Source: Gorsachius magnificus (taxonomy: Eukaryota > Chordata > Aves > Pelecaniformes > Ardeidae). From it: a stretch of DNA of 64,000 nt. The number at the start of each line of letters is the position of its first letter. Within the stretch, counting starts at the first letter, position 1. Below the pieces are notes generated by a model that ran no database searches, was not told where the DNA came from, and worked only from the letters and a program-made list of their open reading frames with translations. The stretch lies in contig CM067081.1 of assembly GCA_034008185.1 (NCBI GenBank), forward strand, positions 85,704,765 to 85,768,764, written 5' to 3'. Position numbers and translations under genes: made by a program. This document shows positions 48,197-59,396 of the stretch, in pieces.

Positions 48197-50084
48197 CCAA
48201 AACAAGACTGGCCCGATTTTTTTTGGTGCTGATACTTGCCACTTGCTGAATAAGGGATTTGATTTTTCGCTCCTGCTTTTGGGTGCTTGGGCATCTCTGC
48301 CTGCCTGTAATCTGTCTCAGCCGAGGCTGGAAAAGGAAACAAACACAAAACCCCCTCAACCCTGTATTTGTGAATGTTTTCTGCAGAACATTTCACGAGA
48401 TGAGAAAAATCCGGAATTATTCTCCTTAAGCCAGCAGCGGGAGGGGAAAAGAAATGACTCATCTGTTTACTTTTAAAAATCCTTCTGAAGAACTCAAACG
48501 CGCCTGATAAATTATTAGCATTTTACCCAGCCAGCCTCCACTATTAGCTCCCGACATTTCTGCAGTCTTGCGCTCGCTGTGGCATCTCGCTGCCAAATCC
48601 AAGGATTTACAGGTCTCAGGAGAGACTTGGGAGATTTCCCGCTTCCCTGCCTTGGCCATTTTTTAGCCTTTGTTCATGGGGTTTGCTTTTTTTTTTCCCC
48701 CCCCTTCTCCCCATCCCCTCTTAGTTTCCAGGTTTGTCAGTCCTACAAACATCTACACGAGCAAATCATTTCCCTAAGTGCCGGGGCCGGTGGAGCTCTT
48801 CCTGTGCCTTCCGACACAGACGCATCCCCAGGCTGGGACTCCCCACCCATCCCATTTCAGAGAGGCACTGCCCTCCCAATCATCCCAACGCCAGCGTGCC
48901 TGCGGGACGCAGGGAAATGCCTTGCTCCCACCAGCCCGGCCAGGTGGGCATCAGTGATGACACGCGTTTTGCTCGTAAGGAGGAGGATCCAGCTGCGTGC
49001 AGGTGGAAAATGTAAATTTGGGGTGCGCCGGTGCTTTCCCATGGTAACAGAGTTGAAACCGGACAAGTTTCCATGGTGATTATTACTACAGCAGGATGCA
49101 CCGCACACTTCAGGAGAGGCACAGGCGGCGCCAGGCGGAGCAGCCAGCCCCCAGCCAAAGTCTGCTGGTGGCAGCTCACAGGGCGGAAATTATTTATCCC
49201 TCCGAATAAATGGATGCGTGGTGCTGTTAGTTTGCTGCTTATTTTTTGGGGGGGGGGGGAAGGGGGTGTTAATCTTTTTAGGAAATAGGCTGCAAATTTC
49301 ACTGTGATCATGAATGGAAACCACCTCTGCTGTTTCTTTAGTTGCCATTTGCTTGGTTAATATAAAGGGTTGTGCTGTCAAAATAAATTTGAAGTTGCTT
49401 TGATTTTTAATTGTTTTTTATTCTTCATGTCTTTTATGACTGAAGTGCCTGGTTCACGTGACTGTCTCCATCTAGCTCTGTGGCAGAGCGAACGTCAGGG
49501 TTTGGTTTGGGTTTGCTCCTTTCCCACCCCGCACATGGCAGTTTGGGAGGTACCACACGCAGCGTGCGGCGCTCGCCTGCTTGCCTTTAGTAAATCCCAC
49601 TGGGATGAAAAAGGGACAAGTGTTCTAGGGGAAGCGAGGATCCTTCCCCTGTGGCAGAACATTTCTTAGCCACGATATTTTTAGAAATGTTTGGTTTTGG
49701 GGCTTTTGTTGAGTTAAAGCAGCGCGCTGTCGCTCGGCTTGGCCGTGCACTGTCATTATGTGAAGCTTTGTTTAAAAACGTGGAAGGGACGGCCCAGGTC
49801 CTTGTCTCAGCCTGCGGGGGGGGGGAGGGAGGTTGGCTGCAGGCAGCCCTCGAGGCCTTCTAAATTATCTGTGTTTACGACTAAATAGAAGTTCCTCAAA
49901 ACTCTTCGTACAACACTCAGGGATGTATGTGTATCTAGCATCTCTGTATATACACCACAGTGTATTATGGAGCCGTTAGCCTGAAGCGTGGAAACGTTTA
50001 ACAGCTTTTCTTTGGCGATGGGGTCTTTAAAGGCAATTGCAAATATTATTTTAAGGAGGAGATTTATGTGGTGCCTAAAATATG

Positions 50085-50098
50085 TTTCTGGTTTGCAG
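50085..50098 (+). other. RAI2: Splice acceptor of the RAI2 coding exon
   Basis: TTTCTGGTTTGCAG ends with the intronic AG at 50,097-50,098. It lies 105 bases before the start codon, with no better AG between it and the ATG. The rise in GC immediately downstream supports an exon boundary here. The call is based on consensus and position; transcript data would confirm it. Confidence 0.6.
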
Positions 50099-50203
50099 GC
50101 CAAATTATGTCTGTGCCGATGCTCCTGGCAGCCCAGAGCCGCCACGGGTCCCGCTGACGGCAATGTAGAGGCGGCGCCGGCAGAGCCCAGGAAGCCCTGT
50201 GAC
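50099..50203 (+). other. RAI2: 5'UTR part of the RAI2 coding exon, with a 12-codon upstream ORF
   Basis: The 105 bases between acceptor and start codon are GC-rich. An ATG at about 50,111 opens an upstream ORF of 12 codons that ends at a TGA near 50,147-50,149, well before the RAI2 start. The main frame itself stays open upstream through this segment, but no RAI2-like residues precede the Met at 50,204. Confidence 0.55.
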
Positions 50204-51846
50204 ATGGAGGAGCTGTACAAGGACGCCCCAAACCTGCCCATGGACGTCACCAGCTCACCCTCGGCAATGGCCAACAACAAGCTGGAGAATGGGGTGGCCC
50301 AGCTGATCACGGCGGAGGCCTGGAACATCAACTCGGCCGACCTGATGAAGAAGGCCCTGTCCCCGCTGGTGACCGTCCCCACGCCCTCCATCTTGACGCC
50401 GCCAGCCGAGTCGCAGAGCGGGGTGGCCCTGAAGGTGGCGGCCACCGTGCTGCAGCCCATCTGCCTGGGGGACAGCCCTGTCGTCCTGCCCATCCACCTG
50501 CAGGTCGCCGGCAGCGCCGCCCCGCAGATGCCAGCCACCAATGCCGCCACCCCCTACGTCATGACCAGCCAGGGCCCCGTCCCGCTGCCCGTCCTCCTGG
50601 AGCAGCATGTCTTCCAGCACCTGAACTCGCCCCTGGTGCTGCCCCCAGGGGCCACCTGCCCCGCCAGCCCCCTGCACCCTGGCCTCTTCCCCAGCGCCAC
50701 CGCCCCTGTCGGGCAGCCCCAGCTCCTGGACCCCAAGCCCTCCAGCCAAGCCCAGGAGCCCGTCCTACCCCCCGTCTTTCAGACGCCGGGGTTTGCTGCC
50801 GTCCTTCAGGACCTGTTTCCCTCACAGGGTGCCCTGGGCTCTACCCCGCCAGCCCCCACCCCCCCCCCCCCCCTCTCCCCACTGGTGCCCCCGGCCACCC
50901 TGCTGGTGCCCTACCCCGTCATCGTGCCCCTGCCTGTCCCCGTCCCCACCCCATCCCCGTCCCCATCCCTGTGCCCCACGGTGCCGAGGCCAAGGCGGCT
51001 CCTGACCCGCCCAAGCCGCCGCTCTTCACCCCCCACTCCTGCAAGGGGACCCAGACCCCCCTGGAGAAGGAGGAGACAAAGCCCTTCGACCTCCTCCACC
51101 CACGGGAGTTTCCCCAGCTGAGCCGCCACACCGTCATCAAGATGGGCGGCGAGAACGAGGCGCTGGACCTCTCCATGAAAGGGCCGCCCGTGCCCCGGCC
51201 CGGCGAGGCTGCCCCGCCGCCCCCGCCGCCGCCGCCGCCCGAGGATGGGGCCCTGGACCTGTCCCTCGCCTCCTGCCGCAAGCCGGGGGGGCCCCATGGG
51301 GAGGCAGCCGGTGTGAGCCCCGCTGCCGCTGAGGCTGGCGTGCACCCTGCGCCAGACAAGCTCCCCGGCCCGACTGCCCCCTTCGCCCCCTGCAAGCCCC
51401 AGGAGGCGTCGGGCAAGGCGGAGGGCAGGGGAGCGGGCGGCGGGCCGGCCGAGCTGCTGCGGCAGCCGCAGAAGTGGTTGGTGGAGCAGGCGGGCAGGGC
51501 GGGCTGCGAGCCCAAGGCCGGCAACAACATCGAGATCGTCAGCACCTCGCAGACAGCCAAAGTCATTGTCTCCGTCAAGGACGCCGTGCCCACCATCTTC
51601 TGCGGCAAGATCAAGGGCCTGTCGGGGGTCTCCACCAAAAACTTTTCCTTCAAAAGGGACCTGCCCCAGGACTCGGTGCTGCAGTGCTACGACGTGAAGA
51701 GCCCGCCCGAGCCCCGGGACAGCGCCGAGGCCCTCAGGAAACCCGTCAAAAACAGGAGCGTAAAGCTAAAGAAAATGAACTCGCCGGAGATACATATTCT
51801 TCCAATCAAGAAGCAACGGCTCGCTGCCTTTTTTCCAAGAAAGTAA
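50204..51846 (+). CDS. RAI2: Retinoic acid induced protein 2, frame interrupted once
   Basis: RAI2 is a nuclear transcriptional co-regulator that binds CtBP1/2; in humans it is linked to epithelial differentiation and breast cancer metastasis suppression. The start has a good Kozak context (G at -3 and +4). The N-terminal part reads as RAI2, with LENGVAQLITAEAWNIN near residue 26, ESQSGVALKVAATVLQP near 68 and LEQHVFQHLNSPLVLP near 130, then proline-rich sequence with LVPPATLLVPYPVIVPLPVP near 228-247. At 50,948-50,953 the frame shifts: residues up to about 249 are in the first frame, and the family sequence resumes in the -1 frame from 50,953. The second part holds KGTQTPLEKEETKPFD, the CtBP motifs EALDLSM (about residue 319) and GALDLSL (about 349) around a nine-Pro run, VIVSVKDAVPTIFCGKIKG, and the basic C-terminus IKKQRLAAFFPRK. 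Total length is about 546 residues, close to the usual 530. The break fits one lost base in a C-rich repeat, as sequencing error or recent mutation. Confidence 0.93.
50859..50873 (+). repeat. RAI2: C-run inside the RAI2 coding region
   Basis: Fifteen C in a row encode part of a proline run. The correct RAI2 frame is kept across it, since the family residues before (AVLQDLFPSQGALG) and after (LVPPATLLVPYP) are in the same frame. It is nevertheless an indel-prone site 75-90 bases before the frame break. Confidence 0.85.
51160..51174 (+). other. RAI2: First ALDLS CtBP-binding motif of RAI2
   Basis: Codons for Ala-Leu-Asp-Leu-Ser, followed by Met-Lys as in other RAI2 proteins. This short linear motif is of the PxDLS class that docks in the CtBP N-terminal cleft. 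The family is known to carry two such motifs. Confidence 0.85.
51250..51264 (+). other. RAI2: Second ALDLS CtBP-binding motif of RAI2
   Basis: Second Ala-Leu-Asp-Leu-Ser, 30 codons after the first and just behind the nine-proline run. Two motifs allow one RAI2 molecule to bridge CtBP assemblies. Confidence 0.85.
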
Positions 51847-51898
51847 ATTATGGGTTTTTAGAGTTTTAAGATTATTATGAGAAGAAGAAGAAAAAAAA

Positions 51899-51904
51899 AA
51901 TAAA
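51899..51904 (+). terminator. AATAAA hexamer, probably not the main poly(A) signal
   Basis: Lies inside an A-rich patch only 53 bases after the stop codon, and is likely a by-product of the A run. Confidence 0.25.
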
Positions 51905-52076
51905 AAAAAGATGCACTTGGTTTTAAACTCATTTAAAACTTTAAACTATCTTTGTAAGTTATTTTTGGGGGAAGGGGGAGAGGATCGGCTGTAGAGTCCC
52001 TATAAGCTGGGTTGTGGTTTGGTTTTTTTTTTTTTCTTTTTTTTGTTATCGAATTTTGACTTTTCATGGGAAACTG

Positions 52077-52082
52077 AATAAA
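52077..52082 (+). terminator. RAI2: Candidate poly(A) signal AATAAA
   Basis: AATAAA in AACTGAATAAAAAGC, 231 bases after the stop codon, preceded by a long T-rich upstream element. Cleavage would be expected near 52,095-52,110. Confidence 0.55.
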
Positions 52083-52224
52083 AAGCAACCTATTTTTCAA
52101 GCAGATTGCACATTTTGCAGCTTTAATGGAGTAATGGATGAGTCAGAGGGGTAAGAGCTATTTTCACTGCCATGAAGTGCTTTGATGATGTAATTCTTCA
52201 TAACGGTCAGAATGGAAATTTCAA

Positions 52225-52230
52225 AATAAA
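52225..52230 (+). terminator. RAI2: Candidate poly(A) signal AATAAA, distal
   Basis: AATAAA followed directly by TGTTTGTACGTGC, a GT-rich stretch typical of a downstream element. It may be the distal of two alternative sites. Confidence 0.5.
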
Positions 52231-54954
52231 TGTTTGTACGTGCTAACTGGTTGCGGCATTTTTTGTCATTTCCGAATTGCTCTCAGTGTATGGAGAAGGT
52301 TTGGCAAAAAGTCTATAAATTGTAAGGCACCGCAACCGGTTTGTGATCAGCCTAAAATGTTAAGAAAAAAAAAAAAACAAGCTAAGAAAAATCACATTGT
52401 CCCACAGCCCTGTCGGAGAGCACACCGCAACCACCGCTAATGACGCACCCAAACCAGCTTCCGGAGGAGTGAGAGCAAGCGAGCGCACCTAATGCCGGCT
52501 TCATTGCGAGAGATCCATGGGAAACCGTCTTAAAGTATTAAGTAGTAGTAGCAGTCATCTAAAAAGCCTAAAAAAGCCTAAAAGTCAGGGGAATTCAGTT
52601 GCCAGGGGTGGGAGGGGAAGGCAAAGTCGCATAATTTCTCCCAGCCTGAGTACAGATACACAGAAAAGTTGTTTGTTGTTAGTTTTCTAAGTTTCTTTGG
52701 TGGCTGAAATCGATGCACATGGAAGAGCAGAACTGTGTAACTTTTATCACTGGGCCATGTACAAGCCGCCCACGCCAATGGAGAAATGTGAATGTACAAT
52801 TAAAACAAAAGTTCTGTTAGATTATGGCTTTGCACCTCTGTATGGGAATGAGCTGGAGGTGCACTGCCATACACCAGCTTTTCAGTTCACACAGCTTGCT
52901 TGTAAAAATCCATCCCGACAGAAGGATGGACGTGAGAGCAGGAGAACAATTTTCGGTGATCGCTGCCTTTTTGCGGCTATACCTGTTACACAGAAAAACT
53001 GGGGTTTTGCCGTTATTTCAAAGGACATGTTCCCAGCACCACGCTGGTCCTGCCTAAATAAAAAAAAAAAGCCATTGTAAACCCATCAACTGGACACCGT
53101 CGCACGCTAACTGTGCCTTCCTTTACCTCGCCGCAGCCAAGCTACTTCCAAGACTCCTCTTGGACAGTTTTGGGAAGGTATTTTGCTGCAGTTCATGCAA
53201 TGAGAAGTTGCCCAAAGAAGCGGCTTCAGGGGCAGACGCCTAATCACAGCCTTAGGCACGGGTGTCATGCTGAAATCCGTTGAAACGCCTGATGCCAGCA
53301 GGCACCAATTCACGATTCAGAAAATGCACCTACAGGAGGAGGTTAGGGAAGGCATGAAGTTTCTCTTTTCCTGGGCTGAAGGATCGCTGCCCTCTTGCTT
53401 AATATGAAAATGGAGAAGTTTTCACGTAAGTGTAGCATCAAATTCTGTCAAACTCTTGCTTTTTAAGTATTTTAAACCCTTTTATTTTTTCCAAAGCTGG
53501 CACAACAATGTTCAGAAGAGCATAAAGTGGTGATGGATTCGTTAATGTTTGGTCATCTGACTGTAGTTCTTTTTAATATTTTTTTTCTTGACTGAAAATA
53601 CTCGGCTACTTTGTTTTGCTCCTTCCAAGAAACTGTGCTGATGAAATGTTTCATCTTCTGCTTACTGCAGTGCAGCGGCTTGGGATTTTGACATCCCTTG
53701 GGATGGCCGTCCCAGTTCTCTCTGCCCCACTCCGTTTCAGGCTGGGCCCATTTCAGAGCATCAAAAGCCTTCTGAAAAATGTAGTTTTTCCCCAGGGCTA
53801 CACCAGATTATTTAAAAAGGAGGAGGTCACAGCAATAGCTGCTGTCATTTTTATTTCGCAGTCGACAGAAGCAAGTTCAAAAGTTTCTGGGGTTGCTTTT
53901 TTGGGTTTGGTTTTTTTGTGCTTCTCACACTGGTGGCTACATCCACGGGGCTGACCACCGTGACCCCTGCAACCCTGGTGTGAGCATCGCCCCCCGCAGC
54001 ATCCTCAGCAGGGGGAGGGAGGGTGTCCTGCTGCTGCGCAGCCCTCCCCGCCAGCCACGGGGCACCTGCTCCAGACGCTGAGGTTTTCCCTCCTCTTCTT
54101 CGCAGGCCTTCACTGGGAGCTATTGGTGCTCCCAGCTTCACTTGAAGCCCCGGGCTACCACCCGGCCCACTCTGCACACAGTGGTCTGGTTTAACTGAAT
54201 TTAGACCACAAGCCCCGACAACAAATAAGGCTAAATGAGCTTTATGCCATTAGAAACCCATACTGTCAAAACACCCAGTGCCTACAGGCAACTAATTCAG
54301 TTTAAAGCCAACTGGTACTGGCTGCAAAGGCAGAGCCAGACCAGCAGCCACGCAGCTGCGTCTTCCCCCAGGCCATTTACAAGAGTAACTGCAAGCTCCC
54401 CTCTCTGAAATGGGGCTGAGGAAAACCAGAGCAGGCTCCAACCATCCTAGCCTCCCCCTCTGCCCCCCAGGCCCAGCCCGCCAGCTTTGCAGGGCCATTT
54501 CCAGAAGGAGCACTCCCTGCCACCGCTGGTCACTACCAGTGTCCCCGTTGCCAGAGGGTGACACAGGCGGGAGCCACCCCACTAGAAATGGATGGGCAGA
54601 ACTCATCAGACTGGGCTCACCCGCCCCACCGCCTGCCTTTCCCATTGCTTAAACAGCAACAGCAGCGGGGATATTCTCAACAGACTCTTTCTGGGAAAGC
54701 TTAGGGCAGGTCCTGCACCTTCCCCTGCCACCCATTCATGCAACCCCAGCCTTCAAGGCTGTGCCACGGGAAGAACAGCCATGCACCGGCACCTCTCCTG
54801 ATGCTTAACTCTGCTGGGCAAATGACACTAAGTGGGGACCTTTGCCTCCCACCATCCCTCCTGTGTGAAGCACGAGTCTTAACATCGCATCAGCACGGGG
54901 GAGAAGCAGCCACGGAACAAGGTACTTAATTACACCAAGACTGAGCACTTCCAC

Positions 54955-54975
54955 CTCCTCCTCCTCCTCCTCTCC
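54955..54975. repeat. CTC trinucleotide repeat
   Basis: Seven CTC units. Confidence 0.85.
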
Positions 54976-57900
54976 TCTAGCAGCAATTACAGATTTTGTA
55001 TATTGGGCCATTAATTTTCTACAGGGCTACGTTTTAACTGCTTCTGAAACTTCTGTACGAGGAGAAGGACACAGAGCTGCACTTGTGATATATGGAGCTT
55101 CCATTTCTGGTGGCTGTTAATGGAGACATTAATACCTCTTGTGAAGTTGAAGAGAAAGTCATTAAGCCGTAATGGTAGCAGGAAGATGTTTTACAATGAT
55201 GGGTATACGCAAGGTAGAGACAGAGGAGCAGTGTGGACCCTCAAGGGCACCCCTTGTTGGCTCCAAGCTTCCTTCGACTTGGCCTTTGGCTGTGGGCTTT
55301 TATTAGGGGGTGGGAGAGAGAGTTGGGGGGGGTACCTTCCTCTTGTCTCTCTTCTCTCCCCCATCAGGCAGGGGCTTCGCAGGAAGCCAGGCACTGAATC
55401 CAAGGAGGGGAGCAGGGCTGTGCATCCTGGCTGAAGGCCATGGTTTGTGGCAGCCTCAGGGTTGGGAGAGCTCAGATGCACCAGCCTGGAGCTTTCCTCC
55501 GCCAGGCAGCTGGTCCCCTTCCCCTATGCTGCCCGGGGCACAGCCGCGGGACCAGGAGTGCAGGTCTAAGGCTTTGGCACATGGAGTTAGCTGTTAGCGA
55601 CAGAAATGCATCCAAAGGAAAAACGAGCAGCTTCTCGACCAGAGAACTTAACCGGACCGGGTGGATTTCAGGCTTGAGAGAACTGACAAGCAGCCAGGTA
55701 ACAAGCAGACAATTATGAGCGTGAGGAAAAGGTGGAGAACTGGGAGATGAAAGCAGGTGGTGGAAGCCGAGATAAGAGCCACCTCCAGGTCTGTTAGCAT
55801 CGCACCTTTATTAAGTTAGCAAGCAGCCAGCCAGAGACTGAAAGGGAGAAGCAAAGCTGCAGCCCTTGGCCACGAGCCGACGAGAGAGAGAGAGAGAAAA
55901 GGAAGGTGTTGGTGTCAGCTTCAAAGCCAAGGCTCCAGGGCCACTCAACTTAGTGAGAGTGGGGAGAAAGGTGAGCACTGGGAGGGTGACGCTTTCTTGG
56001 GCTGAAGGCAGCCAAGAAGCGAGGGTGGGGGAGGCGGTACATCAAATCTCACACGGGCAGAGCACGCAAGGCAGTGCGGCCTTCCCGCTCCCGCCCCGAC
56101 ACAGCAGGTGACGGGGAAGGGCGGCAGTGAACCCAGCCCGGTGGGAAGGGGAGGGGAAGGAGAACACCCAAAGGAGAAGATGCGTTTCTGTGCATCACGG
56201 GCCTGAGGTACCATGTGTGACATAGGCTCTCCCACCACCCACGCTCCTATCCGATATTGAACTTGACATGCCAATGTGTCTCCCAACCAGTGCCAACTTT
56301 TCTTTTTTAACCACTTCTACCCATTTGCTGCCCAGCGCCCCCAGAGCACCGAGATGATTACAGCACCTTGCACACCCTGGCAGAGGTTTGGCCCACAAGG
56401 GCTCACAAGGAGCAGCTTCACATGCTTCTTGCATCTGAAAGCTTTGAGAGGAAACCGGCTGGCACGTAAGTGGCCACTGAGCACCAAAGGGGGTGATTTG
56501 GAGAAGTCTGTGCCCCTTCACTTGCACAGAGGCACCTCAGGACAGCGATCCGACAACAATAAGCGACTCCACAGTCCTCATGAAGAATCTCAGACAATGA
56601 AAACAGCATAAAACAACATTGCATAATATCCTGGTGCCAGATGTTTTAGTTCCTTTTTGTGCTCAAGTTTATAAAAACATGCTGAAGGGCTCAGTCAAAG
56701 ACCGTGTTTTCCTCTGGCTGGGATCGGTTCCTGCCTTCCCGAAGGCAGCCAGCCCGCCACTGCGACATTAATGATGTTCATTTGTGCAATTTGCTTTTCT
56801 CACTCACCTTTCACTTTCTTCCCAATGCTTCCCCCTCCTCTTATTTAAAGTTGCATTTCTCTTAGACTATACCACATACTCTTAATGCTGAAGTTTGCAG
56901 TTCAGAGCACTCTGGGGCAGTCCTACACACATAAGCAAATCCCCTAATTTTAGCGCGGAAAGCATATTTTCCACAGTTGTTAAAATCCCGATATCGCAGC
57001 CCTGCTAGGAAAATCCATTCTGTTGTTGAACCATCTGAAATATTTCTTCATGTTTGGGGAGAAAAATTACTAATCGCTAAAATATTTAGCACCGCTCTGT
57101 GCCCATATATCCCAAGCTCTCCTAGAATAATAGTATAATATCCTGGTACTGAAATCATTAGGGTGCTGTCAAACTAAGAGGGGAGAATTAAAAGAGCAAA
57201 CGGCAGGGTACAATCTAATCAAGTGTCTGGAAGGGAGCACTATTTCCCAGGTAAAACATTAGTTTCCACTGTCAAGAAGCACAGGTTTCCAGTGAAGCGC
57301 TGGTAGCGGACACACGGCATCCCTGCGTCAGCCTGTGCCTGCCCCCCCCTGCTCCTGGGATTACTGATGTTCCTGAGCCCACAGCTGCCTCAAAACAGTC
57401 ACATTTTCTGCATTGTTTCAATATCATCCTTCCCACCACATCCTCGTTGACAGAGTTCCCATCTTTCTTTGCTTAGGAACCAAAATAAGGCAATGTTTTG
57501 TCCTAGCCTGGCATCTCGCAGACCAAGGGTGTGTCACCGTGACACAAAACAAGGAGGTCCTTCTTTCTGGAGCTTACGTACTGCAAGAAAACCCCTGAAA
57601 GTCCCACCAGTAAGCATGGGAAAGCTATTAATTTTTGAGGCTTCTGATACACAAGTAATTTCTTGTTTTTTGAGGGGAAAAAAATAAAGAACCAAAACTA
57701 AACTACCTGCATGCACAGTTATAAAGGCATTGAGTGGATTTTTCATTCTTTAAACAAGTGCTTCAAAATAAGTACCTTGAAAGCTTGGTCCATAGAACGC
57801 AGTCCAGCATAAGAGAGCGCATGCCGGCCCTTCGGAGACCCTCTAGAGCTCAACCAAGATGGCACAAAGCTGCCGCACTCGATTGTGAAGCCTGGTGATG

Positions 57901-59142
57901 CATATGCCACACTCGCCTGGCACCACCTGCACTCCTGTACAGGGCGGTCAGAGCTGGGTTAAGAAAGACCAACGGAATATTTAAATGCTGGCTGTCCACC
58001 TTTTGCCACTTTAAGCACAGCGCTCTAGCTGTGCAACGACGAGCATCTAAGTGAGCAGAAATATTCTCCATGGGTAACTTTTTGGGCTAGATATTCTGCA
58101 CGTCTGGACTTTCAAGTGAGATCCCTTCGGTGGCAGACCCATGGGACCCAGCTAGCACTTCTTGGGTAGTACATCGTGTACCTCAAGATTTCTTCTTCTT
58201 CACCTTCTGAACGCCAACTAGGTTTTTCAATGAAGGACTCAAGTAAGGGTACTGTTCCATCTTCCTTGCAACGAACAGCACTTCAGCTGGGGAATTAGCT
58301 CACGTGCTGAAGATAAGCGAGATGGGTATCGAGCCTCCCATAACAGATACTGGAAATCTAGTCAATAAAACAAAAAGAGTCAAGAGAGCTATTCATCTTG
58401 TGGTAAAGCAGATGTTGGTATCTGGTCAGATCACTCAACTCAGTCAGCTCGACCTCCATGGACTACAATGACAGAGAGTCCAGACAACTACGATATAAGA
58501 CATGGAGTTACCTGAAATTAAACCCAATCCTGTATTCCTAGGTTTTGGCTCTTCGATTGGTCTGGCTTTAAAAGAAATCACATCAAGAGGGAGTTGGCAG
58601 CAGCAGCTCATTCAATTACGAAGAAACAATTTAAGGACAGAAAGAGGACGCCCCAAGATTTGGGTAGGGAATTACAAGGACTCAGCCCATGTTTTCAGAT
58701 GATATCATGTCAAGATAAAACACTTCACATCCCTGACATGGCTCAAAATGTTCATCTCTCACTTTTGTCTTTAAAATCCCAGCTCAATGCAAATGAAGGC
58801 ACTGGTTATGACTCAGCAGTCAGCACATCCAAATCTGAAACAGCTTAAGTTAGTATATCCACCTGGATTGCTCTTTTCTGATTTTCTATTACTTCATTCT
58901 TCATATATTTTCCTTCCCATGTTTATTGCACACAAACCCTATCACTCATCCCAGGCTTCCATTTCTGTTTTCTTTCAAAACATTTAAACTTTCTCCAACC
59001 TGTTCATTTCCTGTAGCCAACCACCACCCAAAGACAGTTTACAATTAATACACTACGGTGAATGCAAAGATATATGAAAGCAACACGGTCCCTTTGGCTG
59101 AGCTGATCCCTTGAAAATAAATAAACTGCCGACAACATTCAG

Positions 59143-59203
59143 TTAAAAAAAACCCAAACAAACAACCCACAACAAACCAACAAAAACCCTCAACCCACCA
59201 CCA
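59143..59203. repeat. A/C-rich low-complexity tract
   Basis: Runs of AAC, AAAC and CCC without T for most of its length. Low-complexity sequence. Confidence 0.75.
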
Positions 59204-59363
59204 CTGCCATTGAGCCTAATAAGCAATACGTCCCAAGTACGCTATGATGGCCCATCTAGTGCCTCACCCCTAAAGCACAAGCATAAACCTAGGGCAGACT
59301 AAAACTGAGCATTTGTTTATTAATTTCTCCCTCCTCACTGTTTTGTTTATGCAAGCACAGGGA

Positions 59364-59364
<1 letters not shown>

Positions 59365-59394
<30 letters not shown>
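59365..59394. repeat. Poly-A tract (30 A)
   Basis: Longest homopolymer in the window. No retrotransposon body precedes it and no flanking direct repeat is seen. Confidence 0.9.

Positions 59395-59396
<2 letters not shown>

Larger units (their letters stand above)
43271..50098 (+). other. RAI2: Presumed RAI2 intron, 3' part
   Basis: No exon is recognised. Notable points are a G-run at 45,190-45,202, a T-run at 48,178-48,196, another G-run at 49,248-49,259 and an AT-rich stretch at 46,540-46,690. A 167-codon open frame at 43,302-43,805 lies just after the CR1 copy; it has no recognised domain and I do not call it a gene. The intron ends with a polypyrimidine-weak but acceptable acceptor TTTCTGGTTTGCAG. 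Confidence 0.5.
51847..52245 (+). other. RAI2: RAI2 3'UTR
   Basis: After TAA at 51,844-51,846 the sequence turns abruptly AT-rich, with a GAAGAAGAA/poly-A patch, a T-tract (about 52,023-52,044) and three AATAAA hexamers. The end is set at the last plausible poly(A) signal plus about 15-20 bases and is therefore approximate. Confidence 0.6.

Noticed and set aside
49807..50550. 247-codon open frame on the minus strand over the RAI2 N-terminal region
   Set aside because: It is antisense to clearly conserved RAI2 coding sequence. Long antisense frames are expected in GC-rich exons with few TA-containing codons.
50911..51653. Long minus-strand open frames (144 and 244 codons) over the RAI2 second half
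   Set aside because: Shadows of GC-rich coding sequence with no domain of their own.
51474..51869. 131-codon open frame on the plus strand overlapping the RAI2 C-terminus in another frame
   Set aside because: The RAI2 frame is the one with family similarity and the natural stop; this is a shadow.
54182..54215. Inverted repeat GTGGTCT...AGACCAC
   Set aside because: Seven-base arms with a 15-20 base loop occur often by chance in a window of this size.
59365..59394. Poly-A tract considered as a retrocopy tail
   Set aside because: No element body, no open frame of a retrocopied gene and no target-site duplication next to it.
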